A stretch of DNA of 64,000 nt, taken from NCBI RefSeq assembly GCF_019823065.1, contig NZ_CP081966.1, positions 3,069,501 through 3,133,500 on the forward strand. The letters are read 5' to 3'. Made by a program: the position numbers and the translations under genes. The notes beneath the pieces were generated by a model. It saw only the letters and a program-made list of their open reading frames with translations. It did no database searches and was not told where the DNA came from. The stretch is from Pseudomonas mosselii. GTDB taxonomy: Bacteria; Pseudomonadota; Gammaproteobacteria; Pseudomonadales; Pseudomonadaceae. Numbering within the stretch: the first letter of the stretch is position 1; every line of letters begins with the position of its first letter. Below, in pieces: positions 48,508-57,240 of this stretch.

Positions 48508-49103
48508 GCCTCGACGCGCAGTATTTTGCCGACCTGTATGCCGACAACGACGACCCATGGGCCTTTCGTACCCGCTGGTATGAACGGCGCAAGCGCGACC
48601 TGGCCCTGGCCAGCCTGCCCCGCCAATACTACGAGCGCGTCTTCGAGCCGGCCTGCGCCAACGGTGAACTGAGCATCCTGCTGGCCGAGCGCTGCGCCGA
48701 GCTGCTGTGCCAGGACATCGACCCCACCGCCGTGGCCCTGGCCCGCCAGCGGCTGGCGGGCGCGAGCCATGCCCGCGTCGAACAGGGCCACCTCCCGGGT
48801 GACTGGCCGGGCGGACAGTTCGACCTGATCGTGCTCAGCGAGATCGGCTACTACCTGGCACCCACCGAGTGGCTGCAGGTGATCGAGCAATCGGTGGCTA
48901 GCCTGAGCCATGACGGCGGCCTGCTGGCCTGCCACTGGCGCCATCCCATTGCCGCTTGCCCGCAGGAGGGTGGCGAGGTCCATGCCCTGCTGGCCCGACA
49001 CCTGCCACTTTACCCGCTGCTGCGCCACGAGGAGGCGGATTTCCTGCTCGAGTACTGGTCGTGCCAGCCCAGCGCCGTGGACCTGAACGAGACCTGCCCA
49101 TGA
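48504..49103 (+). CDS. SAM-dependent methyltransferase (NodS-like)
   Basis: 199 residues. N-terminal YFADLYADNDDPWAFRTRWYERRKRDLALASL is typical of NodS-type methyltransferases; VFEPACANGELSILLAERC is the SAM-binding motif I, LCQDIDPTAVALAR motif II and FDLIVLSEIGYYL motif IV. NodS methylates the free amine of a deacetylated amino sugar, which would fit the PIG-L gene before it. Confidence 0.88.
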   Translation: MSLDAQYFADLYADNDDPWAFRTRWYERRKRDLALASLPRQYYERVFEPACANGELSILLAERCAELLCQDIDPTAVALARQRLAGASHARVEQGHLPGDWPGGQFDLIVLSEIGYYLAPTEWLQVIEQSVASLSHDGGLLACHWRHPIAACPQEGGEVHALLARHLPLYPLLRHEEADFLLEYWSCQPSAVDLNETCP

Positions 49104-49762
49104 TCGCCGTCATCATTCCGGCCCACAACGAGGCCCGCCGCCTCGGGCACTGCCTCGCCGCCGTCAAGCTGGCGGTAGCGCGGGCCGAGGCGGCGGGCCT
49201 GGTGGTCGAGGTGCTGGTGGTCCTCGATCGCTGCGTCGATGCCAGCGCGCGAATCGCCCGCCGCCATGGCGTGCATACCATGGTGTTGGAGGCCGGCAAC
49301 GTCGGCATTGCCCGGCGCCTGGGCGCGGCATGGATGATCGACCGCGGCGCCCAGTGGTTGGCGTTTACCGATGCCGACAGCCGCGTACCCGTGCACTGGC
49401 TGGTGTCGCAACTGCAATGGCATGCCGACGCGGTCTGCGGCACGGTGCACATCGAGCGCTGGCAACCCTGGCAAGGCGCCGCTCTGCGCCAGTTGTACCG
49501 CAGCCGTTACCAGGCCCGGGACGGCCATCGGCATATTCACGGCGCCAACCTGGGCGTCTGCGCCAAGGCCTATGAGCGCGTCGGCGGATTCCAGCCATTG
49601 CCGGCCCACGAAGATGTGCAACTGGTGCTGGCCCTCGAGGCCAGTGGCGCGCAGATTGTCTGGACGGCGGCGCACAGCGTGGCCACCAGCAGTCGCCGGG
49701 ACAGCCGCGCCCGCCAGGGCTTCGGCGACTACCTGAATGGGCTGGAGGGGCAACTACCGTAA
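49100..49762 (+). CDS. Family 2 glycosyltransferase
   Basis: 220 residues. GT-A fold: IIPAHNEARRLGHCLAAV, LVVLDRCVDASA, the metal-binding FTDADSR, HGANLGVCAKAYERVGGF and PAHEDVQLVLALE. No membrane segment. Last gene of the ligD run, convergent with ku 16 bases on. Sugar donor and acceptor unknown. Confidence 0.9.
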   Translation: MIAVIIPAHNEARRLGHCLAAVKLAVARAEAAGLVVEVLVVLDRCVDASARIARRHGVHTMVLEAGNVGIARRLGAAWMIDRGAQWLAFTDADSRVPVHWLVSQLQWHADAVCGTVHIERWQPWQGAALRQLYRSRYQARDGHRHIHGANLGVCAKAYERVGGFQPLPAHEDVQLVLALEASGAQIVWTAAHSVATSSRRDSRARQGFGDYLNGLEGQLP

Positions 49763-49778
49763 CCTCTGCGCAACCGCG

Positions 49779-50615
49779 CTAAGATGCTTTGCGCGGTCGC
49801 TTGGCCGCCGGTTTCTTCGCCTTGGTCTTGCCACCCAGGCTGCGCTTGAGCAGCTCGGTGAGGTCGATGATGTCCGCGCCCTTCTCCGCCGGCGCGCCCT
49901 CGCCTTTGTCCACGGTCTCGATCTTGCCCTTGCTGGCCTTCTCTTGCACCAGCTCGAGGATGGTCTGGCGAAAGGCATCATGGTACTCGTCGGGCGACCA
50001 TGGCCCGCTCATGTCTTGCACCAGCTTCCTGGCCATGTCCAGTTCGCGCTTGTCCAGCTTGCTGTCGGTCACGCTCTTGTCCAGTTCCAGCGACGCCAGG
50101 CCTCGCACCTCCTCGGGCCAGCGCAGGGTAATCATCACCAGCGCGTCTTGCAGCGGGCGCAGCAGCGCCAGATGCTGGCGGGTGTGCAGCACGACGGTGG
50201 CCAGGGCGACCTTGCCGGTACTTTCCAGGGCCTCGCGCAACAAGGCGTAGACCTTGCCGCCGCCGCGGTCGGGGCTCAGGTAATAAGGCGTGTCGAACTG
50301 TTGCAGCGGTATCTCCCGGGCATCGACGAACGAGAAGATATTGATGGTCTGGGTCGCCTCGGGCCGGGCCTTGCGAATCTCCTCCTCGCTGATCACCACG
50401 TAGCGACCCTTCTCGTACTCCACGCCCTTGACGATGTGTTCCTTGTCGATCTCCTTGCCGGTGACCTTGTTCACCCGTTTGTAACCCACCGGTTCCATGC
50501 TGCGCTTGTCGAGCCAGTCGAAATCCACCCGCTCGCTGCGCACGGCGGTATTGAGGGAGACGGGGATGTGCACGAGGCCGAAGCTGATCGCGCCTTTCCA
50601 GATTGCCCGGGCCAT
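49779..50615 (-). CDS. ku: Ku DNA-end-binding protein
   Basis: 278 residues. RAIWKGAISFGLVHIPVSL start, GYKRVNKVTGKEID, GRYVVISEEEIRKARPEATQTINIFSFVD, FDTPYYLSPD and HTRQHLALLRP core, ending in a lysine-rich tail that binds DNA. Binds broken ends and recruits LigD. On the opposite strand to ligD, tail to tail with the cassette. Confidence 0.97.
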   Translation of the reverse strand: MARAIWKGAISFGLVHIPVSLNTAVRSERVDFDWLDKRSMEPVGYKRVNKVTGKEIDKEHIVKGVEYEKGRYVVISEEEIRKARPEATQTINIFSFVDAREIPLQQFDTPYYLSPDRGGGKVYALLREALESTGKVALATVVLHTRQHLALLRPLQDALVMITLRWPEEVRGLASLELDKSVTDSKLDKRELDMARKLVQDMSGPWSPDEYHDAFRQTILELVQEKASKGKIETVDKGEGAPAEKGADIIDLTELLKRSLGGKTKAKKPAAKRPRKAS

Positions 50616-50624
50616 GGTCAGCTC

Positions 50625-50762
50625 CTACGCGTCGAACGGTTGGCCGGGCTGGCTGTAGCGCAACGCGCCGCAGCGTTCGCAGCACTGGCAATGGAGCCCG
50701 GCGATTTCACGGACCAACAGACTGCGCCATTGGCAGCCACGCAACAGGCAGAAGAGTTTCAT
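50625..50762 (-). CDS. 45-residue Cys-rich protein (DUF1660-like)
   Basis: MKLFCLLRGCQWRSLLVREI then CQCCERCGALRY. The CxxxxGCxW...CxxCG pattern matches short DUF1660-like proteins that probably bind zinc. GGGAGGT lies just before the ATG. It directly precedes ku on the same strand (9 bases), so they may share a message. Confidence 0.6.
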   Translation of the reverse strand: MKLFCLLRGCQWRSLLVREIAGLHCQCCERCGALRYSQPGQPFDA

Positions 50763-50844
50763 CAGCCACCTCCCTGGCCCGCATGAATAGGGGCTCTTAC
50801 AAGGACTGACTGCGCGGCGCGGCCAAGGTTTATTCGACTTTGCC

Positions 50845-51750
50845 CTACGGCAGTGGATTCCCCCCCGTGACGCCGAATACCTCCCCAGTGATATAGCTCG
50901 ACTCCTGGCTGGCCAGCAGCACATACAGCGGCGCGCATTCGGCAGGTTGGCCGGGACGTTTCATCGGTGTGTGCCCACCGAAGTCGGGAATCTTCTCCGG
51001 CGGTTGGCCGCCGCTGGGCTGCAACACGGTCCAGATCGGGCCCGGCGCCACTGCGTTGACGCGGATGCCGCGCTCGATCACCTGCTTGGCCAGCGCCTTG
51101 GTGAAGGCAACGATCGCCGCCTTGGTGGTGGCGTAGTCGAGCAGCGTCGCCGATGGCTGGTAGGACTGGATCGAGGCAGTGTTGATGATCGTGGCCCCGG
51201 CCGGCATCAGCGGCACGGCAGCCTGGCACAACCAGAACAACGCGTAGACGTTGGTCTTGAGGGTGTGATCGAACTGCTCGTGGGTGATCTGGCCAATGTC
51301 CTTGCGCGCCACCTGCTTGCCGGCGACGTTGACCAGGATGTCCAGGCCGCCGAGCTGTTCGTGGGCCTGGTCCACCAACTGGCTGCAGAAGCGCGGATCC
51401 TTGAGATCGCCAGGAAGTGCCACGGCCTTGCGCCCTTCGGCCTCGATCAGCTGGACCACTTCTCGGGCGTCACGCTCCTCCGTGGGCAGGTAGTTGAGGG
51501 CGATGTCGGCGCCCTCGCGGGCGAAGGCGATGGCCACGGCGCGCCCGATTCCCGAGTCGGCGCCGGTGATCAGGGCGCGGCGACCGACCAGGCGGCCGAA
51601 GCCTTTATAGGTGGCTTCACCGTGGTCGGGCTTGGGTTGCATGTGGGCATCCAGGCCAGGGGCGGGTTGGCCCTGGGCCGCAAAGGGCGGATGGGGATAT
51701 TGGGTCAGGGGATTTTGCAGGGTGAATTGGTCCTGGGGCTTGCCGGGCAT
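50845..51750 (-). CDS. SDR family oxidoreductase, general-stress type
   Basis: 301 residues. YhdG/GSP39-type short-chain dehydrogenase with a ~45-residue N-terminal arm ([19 protein letters not shown]), [36 protein letters not shown], catalytic Tyr/Lys in [14 protein letters not shown] and TGGNPLP end. AAGGAG 8 bases before ATG 51750. Homologues are general-stress proteins; substrate unknown. Confidence 0.9.
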   Translation of the reverse strand: MPGKPQDQFTLQNPLTQYPHPPFAAQGQPAPGLDAHMQPKPDHGEATYKGFGRLVGRRALITGADSGIGRAVAIAFAREGADIALNYLPTEERDAREVVQLIEAEGRKAVALPGDLKDPRFCSQLVDQAHEQLGGLDILVNVAGKQVARKDIGQITHEQFDHTLKTNVYALFWLCQAAVPLMPAGATIINTASIQSYQPSATLLDYATTKAAIVAFTKALAKQVIERGIRVNAVAPGPIWTVLQPSGGQPPEKIPDFGGHTPMKRPGQPAECAPLYVLLASQESSYITGEVFGVTGGNPLP

Positions 51751-51835
51751 GGGTGGGGCTCCTTCTGTTTTGGCTGCATGTTGTCGAATTGTGGGGCACA
51801 CAGCTTTCGAGGCTGGCGACCAGCGAATGGTTTAC

Positions 51836-52561
51836 TCAATGAGTCCCGAGCACCGACAGCTGGTGATCGGCACTGGTGCCGTCGCGCAAGATGCGCCGGG
51901 CCTGGATGAAGGCGCGTTCGGCATCGGCGGTGTCGGCCGGGCATTGCAACTGCAGTTGCGTCAGCCAGCCTTCGGCGCTCACCGGCTGTTGCTCGTACAC
52001 GCCGATGAAGGTGCCTAGGCGGCCCTGACGCAGGGCACGCCAATAGTTTTCCTGGGTGACCCAGCGCATCTCGCGGCTGGCGACGGCCAAGGCATCGTCC
52101 AACCGGGGGCAGCCATCGCAGATACGCAGTTCGACTGTCGCAAACCGCCGCGAAGGCCTGCTCCCACTGCCAGCGCGGATCGCCGTCCCCCTGTTCCTCG
52201 AGAAAGATGCGGATCAACCCGTGAAAACGCGGTTCCCGCCAATGGCACAGGGCGCCGTGCAACCATGCGCCGTCGACCGCCTTGGTCGGCGCAACCTGTT
52301 GCAGGAACCACAAGGCATGGGCCCGGTTGGTGAAGTAGCGGCGCGCGGCCCCTGGCGCCGTTGTTCAAGATAAGCCATGTGTTCACTGGCGACCCGCTGG
52401 GCATGGGCGGCTGACCATTCCAGCAATCGCCCGGGATCATCCGGCAGGTCGTCCGCAAGCGTACGCACTTGGCGCAGCGGCTGCTGCAGCCAGGCCTCGC
52501 CTAGCGGATCAGGGCCCTTGAGCAGGGCCCGATAGCGATGCTCAAGGCCATCGGTCGCCAC
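51836..52561 (-). pseudogene. Broken iron-containing redox enzyme (heme-oxygenase-like) gene
   Basis: Three pieces read in order on the minus strand. (a) From GTG 52561: VATDGLEHRYRALLKGPDPL to MAYLEQRRQGP. (b) In another frame, ARRYFTNRAHALWFLQQVAP, then VDGAWLHGALCHWREPRFHGLIRIFLEEQGDGDPRWQWEQAF. (c) Back in frame (a), LDDALAVASREMRWVTQENYWRALRQGRLG to the stop at 51836. Piece (b) matches the N-terminal core of iron-containing redox enzymes. Breaks are at ~52340-52355 and ~52141-52155; the second may be a deletion joint. A stop near 52214 ends frame (a). Sequencing error is the main alternative. Confidence 0.65.
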
Positions 52562-52624
52562 GCATGGCGCCTCCTGGGTGGGGTATGCGCGGTGCCAGGC
52601 AAGCCCGGCACCGCGTGCCCTCAC

Positions 52625-52816
52625 TTACGTGCGGCCACCCTTGCGGCCAGACTCGGTCTGACGGTGGTCGCCGCCACTGCTCTGACCGCCCTTGCGGCCG
52701 GCTTCGGAGGCCTTCTCGCGGTCGTTGGCGAAGTTGCCCGGGTTCTTCGATCCACCCTGGCTGCCGGTCTTGTTGCTGTCCTGGCGACCGGTCATGTTGC
52801 TGTCTTTGTTGGCCAT
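52625..52816 (-). CDS. KGG-repeat stress protein
   Basis: 63 residues. GNFANDREKASEAGRKGGQ and ESGRKGGRT are the KGG (con-10/GsiB-like) repeats of small hydrophilic stress proteins. ATG 52816 fits the family start MANKDSN; GAGG is 11 bases upstream. Likely protects against drying or osmotic stress. Confidence 0.8.
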   Translation of the reverse strand: MANKDSNMTGRQDSNKTGSQGGSKNPGNFANDREKASEAGRKGGQSSGGDHRQTESGRKGGRT

Positions 52817-53013
52817 GGTTGCAAAACCTCGTGTGGCTAAGGGATGCACGGCTGCATGCCGTACAGGATTGGGAGTACGGCGATAAGGCGGGATTCGGAT
52901 TATTCCGGGGGGATCGGACCGGTGGCGCTAAACATGCCGCTGCCCTGTATCTGGGACGCAAGCGGACGCGGGCAGGGTTGACCCCTTCAGGCACTCTGGC
53001 ATAATTCTCGCGA

Positions 53014-53029
53014 CCTACCGGTCGGTAGG
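53014..53029. promoter_or_regulatory. Predicted TetR-type operator before the MFS gene
   Basis: CCTACCG and CGGTAGG form perfect 7-bp arms with a 2-base centre, 29 bases before the MFS start. This shape is common for TetR-family operators. The TetR gene cotranscribed downstream is the natural candidate. Confidence 0.6.
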
Positions 53030-53057
53030 CTTATTTTCGTCAACGGATTTCCCAGTC

Positions 53058-54269
53058 ATGCCTGCTTCCCACCTGCGCTTCGCCGCCTCCCTCGCCCTGA
53101 TCGGCGCCCTCGGCCCTTCGGCCATCGACATGTACCTGGCCAGCCTGCCGGAAATGGCCCGCGACTTCGCCACCGGCTATACCCAGGTGCAGCTGACCCT
53201 GACCGTGTTCCTGCTGGCGATGGGTGCCGGCCAGTTGCTGTTCGGCCCCGTGGTCGATGCCCTGGGCCGCCGTCGTCCGCTGCTCGCGGGGTTGGTGGTG
53301 TTCAGCCTGGCCTCCCTCGGCGCGGCCGCCGCGTCTTCGTTGGACCTGCTGCTGATCGCACGCCTGGTCCAGGGCCTGGCCAGCGCGCTGACGCTGGTGG
53401 TGATCATGAGCATGGTCCGCGACAGCGCCGACGGCGCGCGGGCGGCGCAGATCTTCGCCCTGCTGATGACCATCGAAGGCCTGGCGCCGATCCTCGCCCC
53501 GGCGTTGGGCGGGATGATCGACGCGGCCTATGGTTGGCGGGCGATCATGCTGGTGCTGGCCGGTCTGGGCCTGCTGACCTTGCTCAACTCGATGCTGACG
53601 CTCGGCGAGACCTTGCCGCCGGGGCAGCGGGTACGCCTGGCGCCGGCCCGCGCATGGCGCACCTATGCGCGCATCGCCGCCGATGGCGCGTTCCTGCGAC
53701 CGGCCCTGGCGTTGTCGGCGGTGTTCTTCTTCCTGTTCGCCTACATCGCCGGCTCCGCCTACGTGTACCAGCAGCATTTCGGCCTTTCCAGCGCCCACTT
53801 CGGCCTGCTGTTCGGGGCCTGCGGCGTGGCCATCCTGCTCGGCGCGGCGCTGTCCGGCTACTGGGTGACGCGCCACGGCGTGGCTCGCGTGGCCTGGTGG
53901 GGCGCGCTGTGCATGGGCGGTGGCGCGCTGCTGGCGGTACTTGCCGGGCTGAGCGGCGCGGGCCTGGCGCTGCTGCTGGCGGGCGTCGTGCTGGCGCTGT
54001 TCGGCCTGGGCATTTGCGAGGCCACCTTGATGGCCCTGGCGATGTCGTCGCAGCAACGTGACGTCGGCTCCACCGCAGCCCTGCTCGGTGCCCTGCAACT
54101 GGTGATTTCATCCAGTGCTACACCCTTGGCCGGGCACCTGGCAACGCTGGGGCCGCTGGCCTGGGCCTGGCTGTTGGCGGCCGCTGCCCTGATCATCGTC
54201 GGTTTGACCCGCGCCGCCGTGGCAAAGACAATCAGCGCCTCGCCCTGCCCCAGCGTCAACCCGGAGTGA
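53058..54269 (+). CDS. MFS multidrug efflux transporter (Bcr/CflA type)
   Basis: 403 residues with 12 membrane segments. Drug:proton antiporter signatures: GPSAIDMYLASLPEMARDF near the first helix, QLTLTVFLLAMGAGQLLFGPVVDALGRRRPLL (motif A) and RLVQGLASALTLVVIMSMVRD. Exports small drugs such as chloramphenicol or bicyclomycin in relatives; real substrate unknown. Overlaps the TetR gene by GTGA. Confidence 0.88.
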   Translation: MPASHLRFAASLALIGALGPSAIDMYLASLPEMARDFATGYTQVQLTLTVFLLAMGAGQLLFGPVVDALGRRRPLLAGLVVFSLASLGAAAASSLDLLLIARLVQGLASALTLVVIMSMVRDSADGARAAQIFALLMTIEGLAPILAPALGGMIDAAYGWRAIMLVLAGLGLLTLLNSMLTLGETLPPGQRVRLAPARAWRTYARIAADGAFLRPALALSAVFFFLFAYIAGSAYVYQQHFGLSSAHFGLLFGACGVAILLGAALSGYWVTRHGVARVAWWGALCMGGGALLAVLAGLSGAGLALLLAGVVLALFGLGICEATLMALAMSSQQRDVGSTAALLGALQLVISSSATPLAGHLATLGPLAWAWLLAAAALIIVGLTRAAVAKTISASPCPSVNPE

Positions 54270-54871
54270 CCGCCTTGAAAGCCCTGACCCCATCCGCCGC
54301 GCGCATCTGCGACCATGCCGTCGTGCATTTCGCCGAACATGGCTACGACGGCTCGTCATTGAGCGAGATCGCCGCCTTGGCGGGCATGCGCAAGGCATCG
54401 CTTTATGCCCATTTCGCCAACAAGGATGCGTTGTTCGTGCGCGCCTTCGAACGGGCGCTGGCGGACGAAACCGCCTACGTCGAGGCAGGGTTCGGCCACG
54501 AGGCGGCGGGCCGCGAGGCGCCGGGGCACTGGCACCCGCTGCACCTGGCCGAGCGCTACGCCGCCTCGGCCAACCTGCGCTTCGTGCTGCGCACGGCGTT
54601 CCTGCCGCCGACGCCGATCCGCTCGGTTGTCACCGGCGGCTTCGAGGCCTACCTGGAGCAGATCCGCCTGGGCTTCTGCCAGGCCCTGCGCGAGCGCCAC
54701 GCCTGGGCCCGCAGCGATGGCAACAAGCTGGAACTGTATGGCGATGCGTACCTGGGGATCATCGACAGCCTGCATGTGGAGCTGCTGTATGCGAACCCGG
54801 CTGTGTATGCGCGGCGGGCGGCTTCGTTGCTGAAGATTCTCGATGATTCGCTGTATCTTGCCGGTCTGTAG
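54266..54871 (+). CDS. TetR-family regulator of the MFS gene
   Basis: 201 residues from GTG overlapping the MFS stop; TTG 54275 is an alternative. Helix-turn-helix: AVVHFAEHGYDGSSLSEIAALAGMRKASLYAHFANKDALFVRAFE. The C-terminal ligand domain is of the TetR_C type. Probably represses its own operon through the palindrome at 53014. Confidence 0.88.
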   Translation: MTALKALTPSAARICDHAVVHFAEHGYDGSSLSEIAALAGMRKASLYAHFANKDALFVRAFERALADETAYVEAGFGHEAAGREAPGHWHPLHLAERYAASANLRFVLRTAFLPPTPIRSVVTGGFEAYLEQIRLGFCQALRERHAWARSDGNKLELYGDAYLGIIDSLHVELLYANPAVYARRAASLLKILDDSLYLAGL

Positions 54872-54928
54872 GGGGACCCTGTACACGATTCAAGGGCCCC
54901 GCGATGGCGGTGGTCAGCGCTCGCGGCA

Positions 54929-55351
54929 TCAGGGCCTGACCTTCTTGAGCTCGTTCAACAACTCCATCAACTTCTCCAACTTGTCCTCGCCGAACTGGCG
55001 CTGGATCTCCTGGTAATTGCGCTCCATCTCCTCGCTCATGGCCAGGAATGCCTGCTGGCCACGCACGGTCAGGCTGATGAATATCCGCCGCTGATCCTCC
55101 GGCGACTTGCGCCGACCCACCAGGCCGTCGCGTTCCAGGCGCTTGAGGACGCCGCTCATGCTCGGTTTGAGGATGCAGGCCATGTCCGCCAACTGGTGGC
55201 TTTCCAGCTCGCCCTGCTGGCGCAGGATGCGGATCACCCGCCACTGCTGCTCGGTCAGGTCGTGGGCATTGAGGGCCGGGCGGAAGAACGCCATGGTCGC
55301 TTCGCGGGCCTGCAACAGGGTCAACGTCAGGGAAGGTCTTGGATTGGTCAT
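54929..55351 (-). CDS. hpaR: MarR-type repressor HpaR
   Basis: 140 residues. LTLTLLQAREATMAFFRPALNAHDLTEQQWRVIRILRQQGELESHQLADMACILKPSMSGVLKRLERDGLVGRRKSPEDQRR is the HpaR pattern, with the winged helix-turn-helix. It represses the homoprotocatechuate operon until 4-hydroxyphenylacetate-type ligands bind. A perfect palindrome lies 18 bases before its start. Confidence 0.93.
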   Translation of the reverse strand: MTNPRPSLTLTLLQAREATMAFFRPALNAHDLTEQQWRVIRILRQQGELESHQLADMACILKPSMSGVLKRLERDGLVGRRKSPEDQRRIFISLTVRGQQAFLAMSEEMERNYQEIQRQFGEDKLEKLMELLNELKKVRP

Positions 55352-55368
55352 CAGGATAAGCGGCTGGT

Positions 55369-55388
55369 TTTATTAAGATATTAATAAA
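55369..55388. promoter_or_regulatory. Palindromic operator before hpaR
   Basis: TTTATTAA (55369-55376) and TTAATAAA (55381-55388) are perfect inverted arms around GATA. Twenty-base AT-rich palindromes of this kind bind MarR dimers; autoregulation by HpaR is inferred. Confidence 0.65.
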
Positions 55389-55522
55389 GTGAAAACCATT
55401 TTCACCGGTGCTGTCCAGCCCCAGTGAAAAGTACCAGCGCTCCCGGCAAACGCGCATTTTCCAAGCAGCGCCTTCGTTGCACGATCAGGTGAAGCCTGCA
55501 GCCCGGAGCTGATCGCCTCATG

Positions 55523-56425
55523 TCAACGCAATCCCGCCTGGCGCTGACGGTACTCCCCCGGCGTCATCTGCGCATGGCGCTGGAAGAAACGGCTGAAATA
55601 CGCCGGATCCTTGAACCCCAGCCGGTAGCAGATCTCGTTGGCCGAACCGCCGGTGTACAGCAGCAACCGCCGCGCCTCCTGCATCAGCCGTTCGAACACC
55701 AGGCGCTTGGACGGCAGGTCGGCCATGCGCCGGCACACATCATTCAGCCGCGCCTCGGTCACCCCCAGCGCCGCCGCGTAGGCCGGCAGCGTCCAGTGGT
55801 CGAGGTAGTGGCGCTCGATCAGCTCGTTGAAGCGATGGAACAACTGCAAGTCCTCGTGCCGCGCGGGCGTTGCCTCCAGCGAATTGGCGCCCAGGCGCAG
55901 CAGGCTGATCATCACCAGCCGCGCCAGGTCCTGCACGGCGGTGCCCTGCCCGGCCTGGCCATGGCCGATTTCGTCGCCAAGCAGGTCGAACAGCTGCTCC
56001 AGGCGCCGTACCTCGCCGGCCGCCGCGCCCTGCAGGTGCCCCAGTGCAACGCAGGCCGGTTGCAGCCGCGGTCCCAACGCCAGCCCGGGCTCGGCCTGCA
56101 GCAGTTGCCAGACCAGTTGCTGGCGCACGGTCAGCACATGGCCGTCGGCGTCGGCCTCGGTGACGAAGGCATGGGGAATGGTCGGCGGGGTGAGGAAGAA
56201 CATCGGCCCGGACTCGTGGTAGCGCTGTTCGTCCAGGTACACCCGCACACTGCCGGTCTTGACGTAGTGCACCTGGAAGAAGCGGTCGTGGCGGTGCACT
56301 GGCATGTTGCGACCGAAAAAACCGGCCAGGTTGCCCAGGCGGTCGTAGTGCACCTCGCTGTCGCTGTAGCGCTGGTCATAGACCTGACCGATGTTGATAT
56401 TGGGGATCGGCTGTCGTTCTTTCAT
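55523..56425 (-). CDS. hpaA: AraC-type activator HpaA
   Basis: 300 residues. Cupin-like N-terminal domain (MPVHRHDRFFQVHYVKTGSVRVYLDEQRYHESGPMFFLTPPTIPHAF) and two AraC helix-turn-helix units (AALGVTEARLNDVCRRM, SANEICYRLGFKDPAYFSRFFQRHAQMTPGEYR). Activates 4-hydroxyphenylacetate genes. ATG 56425 (MKERQPIPN) is the family start and sits in AACAACAATGAA, a CA motif for Crc/Hfq. Confidence 0.92.
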   Translation of the reverse strand: MKERQPIPNINIGQVYDQRYSDSEVHYDRLGNLAGFFGRNMPVHRHDRFFQVHYVKTGSVRVYLDEQRYHESGPMFFLTPPTIPHAFVTEADADGHVLTVRQQLVWQLLQAEPGLALGPRLQPACVALGHLQGAAAGEVRRLEQLFDLLGDEIGHGQAGQGTAVQDLARLVMISLLRLGANSLEATPARHEDLQLFHRFNELIERHYLDHWTLPAYAAALGVTEARLNDVCRRMADLPSKRLVFERLMQEARRLLLYTGGSANEICYRLGFKDPAYFSRFFQRHAQMTPGEYRQRQAGLR

Positions 56426-56502
56426 TGTTGTTCTCGCAGCGGTGAAACGCGCCGGGGAAACCATCCTAGCACCACCGGCCAGCGGTGGACGCCTTGACGA
56501 TC

Positions 56503-56545
56503 GTTAACATATTAAATATAACGTTAACACATTAACAAAAACACC
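56503..56545 (+). promoter_or_regulatory. hpaG1 leader: repeated GTTAAC boxes and CA motif
   Basis: GTTAAC occurs at 56503-56508 and 56523-56528 with ATTAAC at 56531-56536; a palindrome ATATTAAATAT (56509-56519) lies between. The A-rich AACAAAAACACC follows and precedes the ribosome site. Candidate binding site for HpaA or HpaR plus a Hfq/Crc site. Confidence 0.5.
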
Positions 56546-56565
56546 ACGAAGCGCAGGAGAAAAGC

Positions 56566-57240
56566 ATGAGCCGTGCCTTGCACGAGGTCGCCAGCGGCAG
56601 CTTGTTCGGCGTCGCCCTGAACTACCATGGCCTGCTGCAGCAGCATCTGGCATCCTTCCATGAAGCGCCGTACCAGCAGCCGCCGGTCAAGCCGGTGCTG
56701 TTCATCAAGACCCCGAACACCCGCAACGGGCATGCCCAGCCGGTAACCTACCCCTCGGCAGTCGAGCGCCTGCAACCCGGCCCCGCGCTGGGCGTGGTGA
56801 TCGGCAAGGACGCCAGCCGCGTCAGCATCGACGACGCCCTCGCGCATGTGGCCGGCTACACCATCGTCAACGAGTTCAGCCTGCCCGAGGACAGCTACTA
56901 CCGCCCGGCGGTCAAGGCCAAGTGCCGCGACGGCTTCTGCGCCATCGGCCCGCAGCTGGTGCCGGCCGCGCAGGTCGACAACCCCGACGCGCTGGGCATC
57001 CGCCTGTGGGTCAACGGCGAGTTGCGCCAGCACAACAACACCGCCAACTGCGTGCGCGGCGTGGCCCGGCTGATCGCCGAGATCAGCGAGTTCATGACCC
57101 TGCATGCCGGCGACGTGCTGATCACCGGCACCCCCGAAGGCCGCGTCGATGTGCTGCCCGGCGACCGGGTGACGGTCGAGATCGACGGCCTTGGCCAGCT
57201 GACCAACCCCATCGTCGCCGAACAAGGACTCGCCCCATGA
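56566..57240 (+). CDS. hpaG1: HpaG1, homoprotocatechuate pathway isomerase/decarboxylase, first half
   Basis: 224 residues, fumarylacetoacetate-hydrolase fold: GVALNYHGLLQQHLASFHE, PVLFIKTPNTRNGHAQPV, VIGKDASRVS, VNEFSLPEDSYYRP and DVLITGTPEGRVDVLPGDRV. In enteric bacteria both halves are one HpaG polypeptide; here they are separate genes overlapping by ATGA. Together they decarboxylate OPET and isomerise the product. Confidence 0.9.
   Translation: MSRALHEVASGSLFGVALNYHGLLQQHLASFHEAPYQQPPVKPVLFIKTPNTRNGHAQPVTYPSAVERLQPGPALGVVIGKDASRVSIDDALAHVAGYTIVNEFSLPEDSYYRPAVKAKCRDGFCAIGPQLVPAAQVDNPDALGIRLWVNGELRQHNNTANCVRGVARLIAEISEFMTLHAGDVLITGTPEGRVDVLPGDRVTVEIDGLGQLTNPIVAEQGLAP

Noticed and set aside
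52542..52994. 150-codon minus-strand frame overlapping the KGG gene
   Set aside because: Arg/Ser/Pro-rich shadow of the KGG coding frame and the operator region; no homology.
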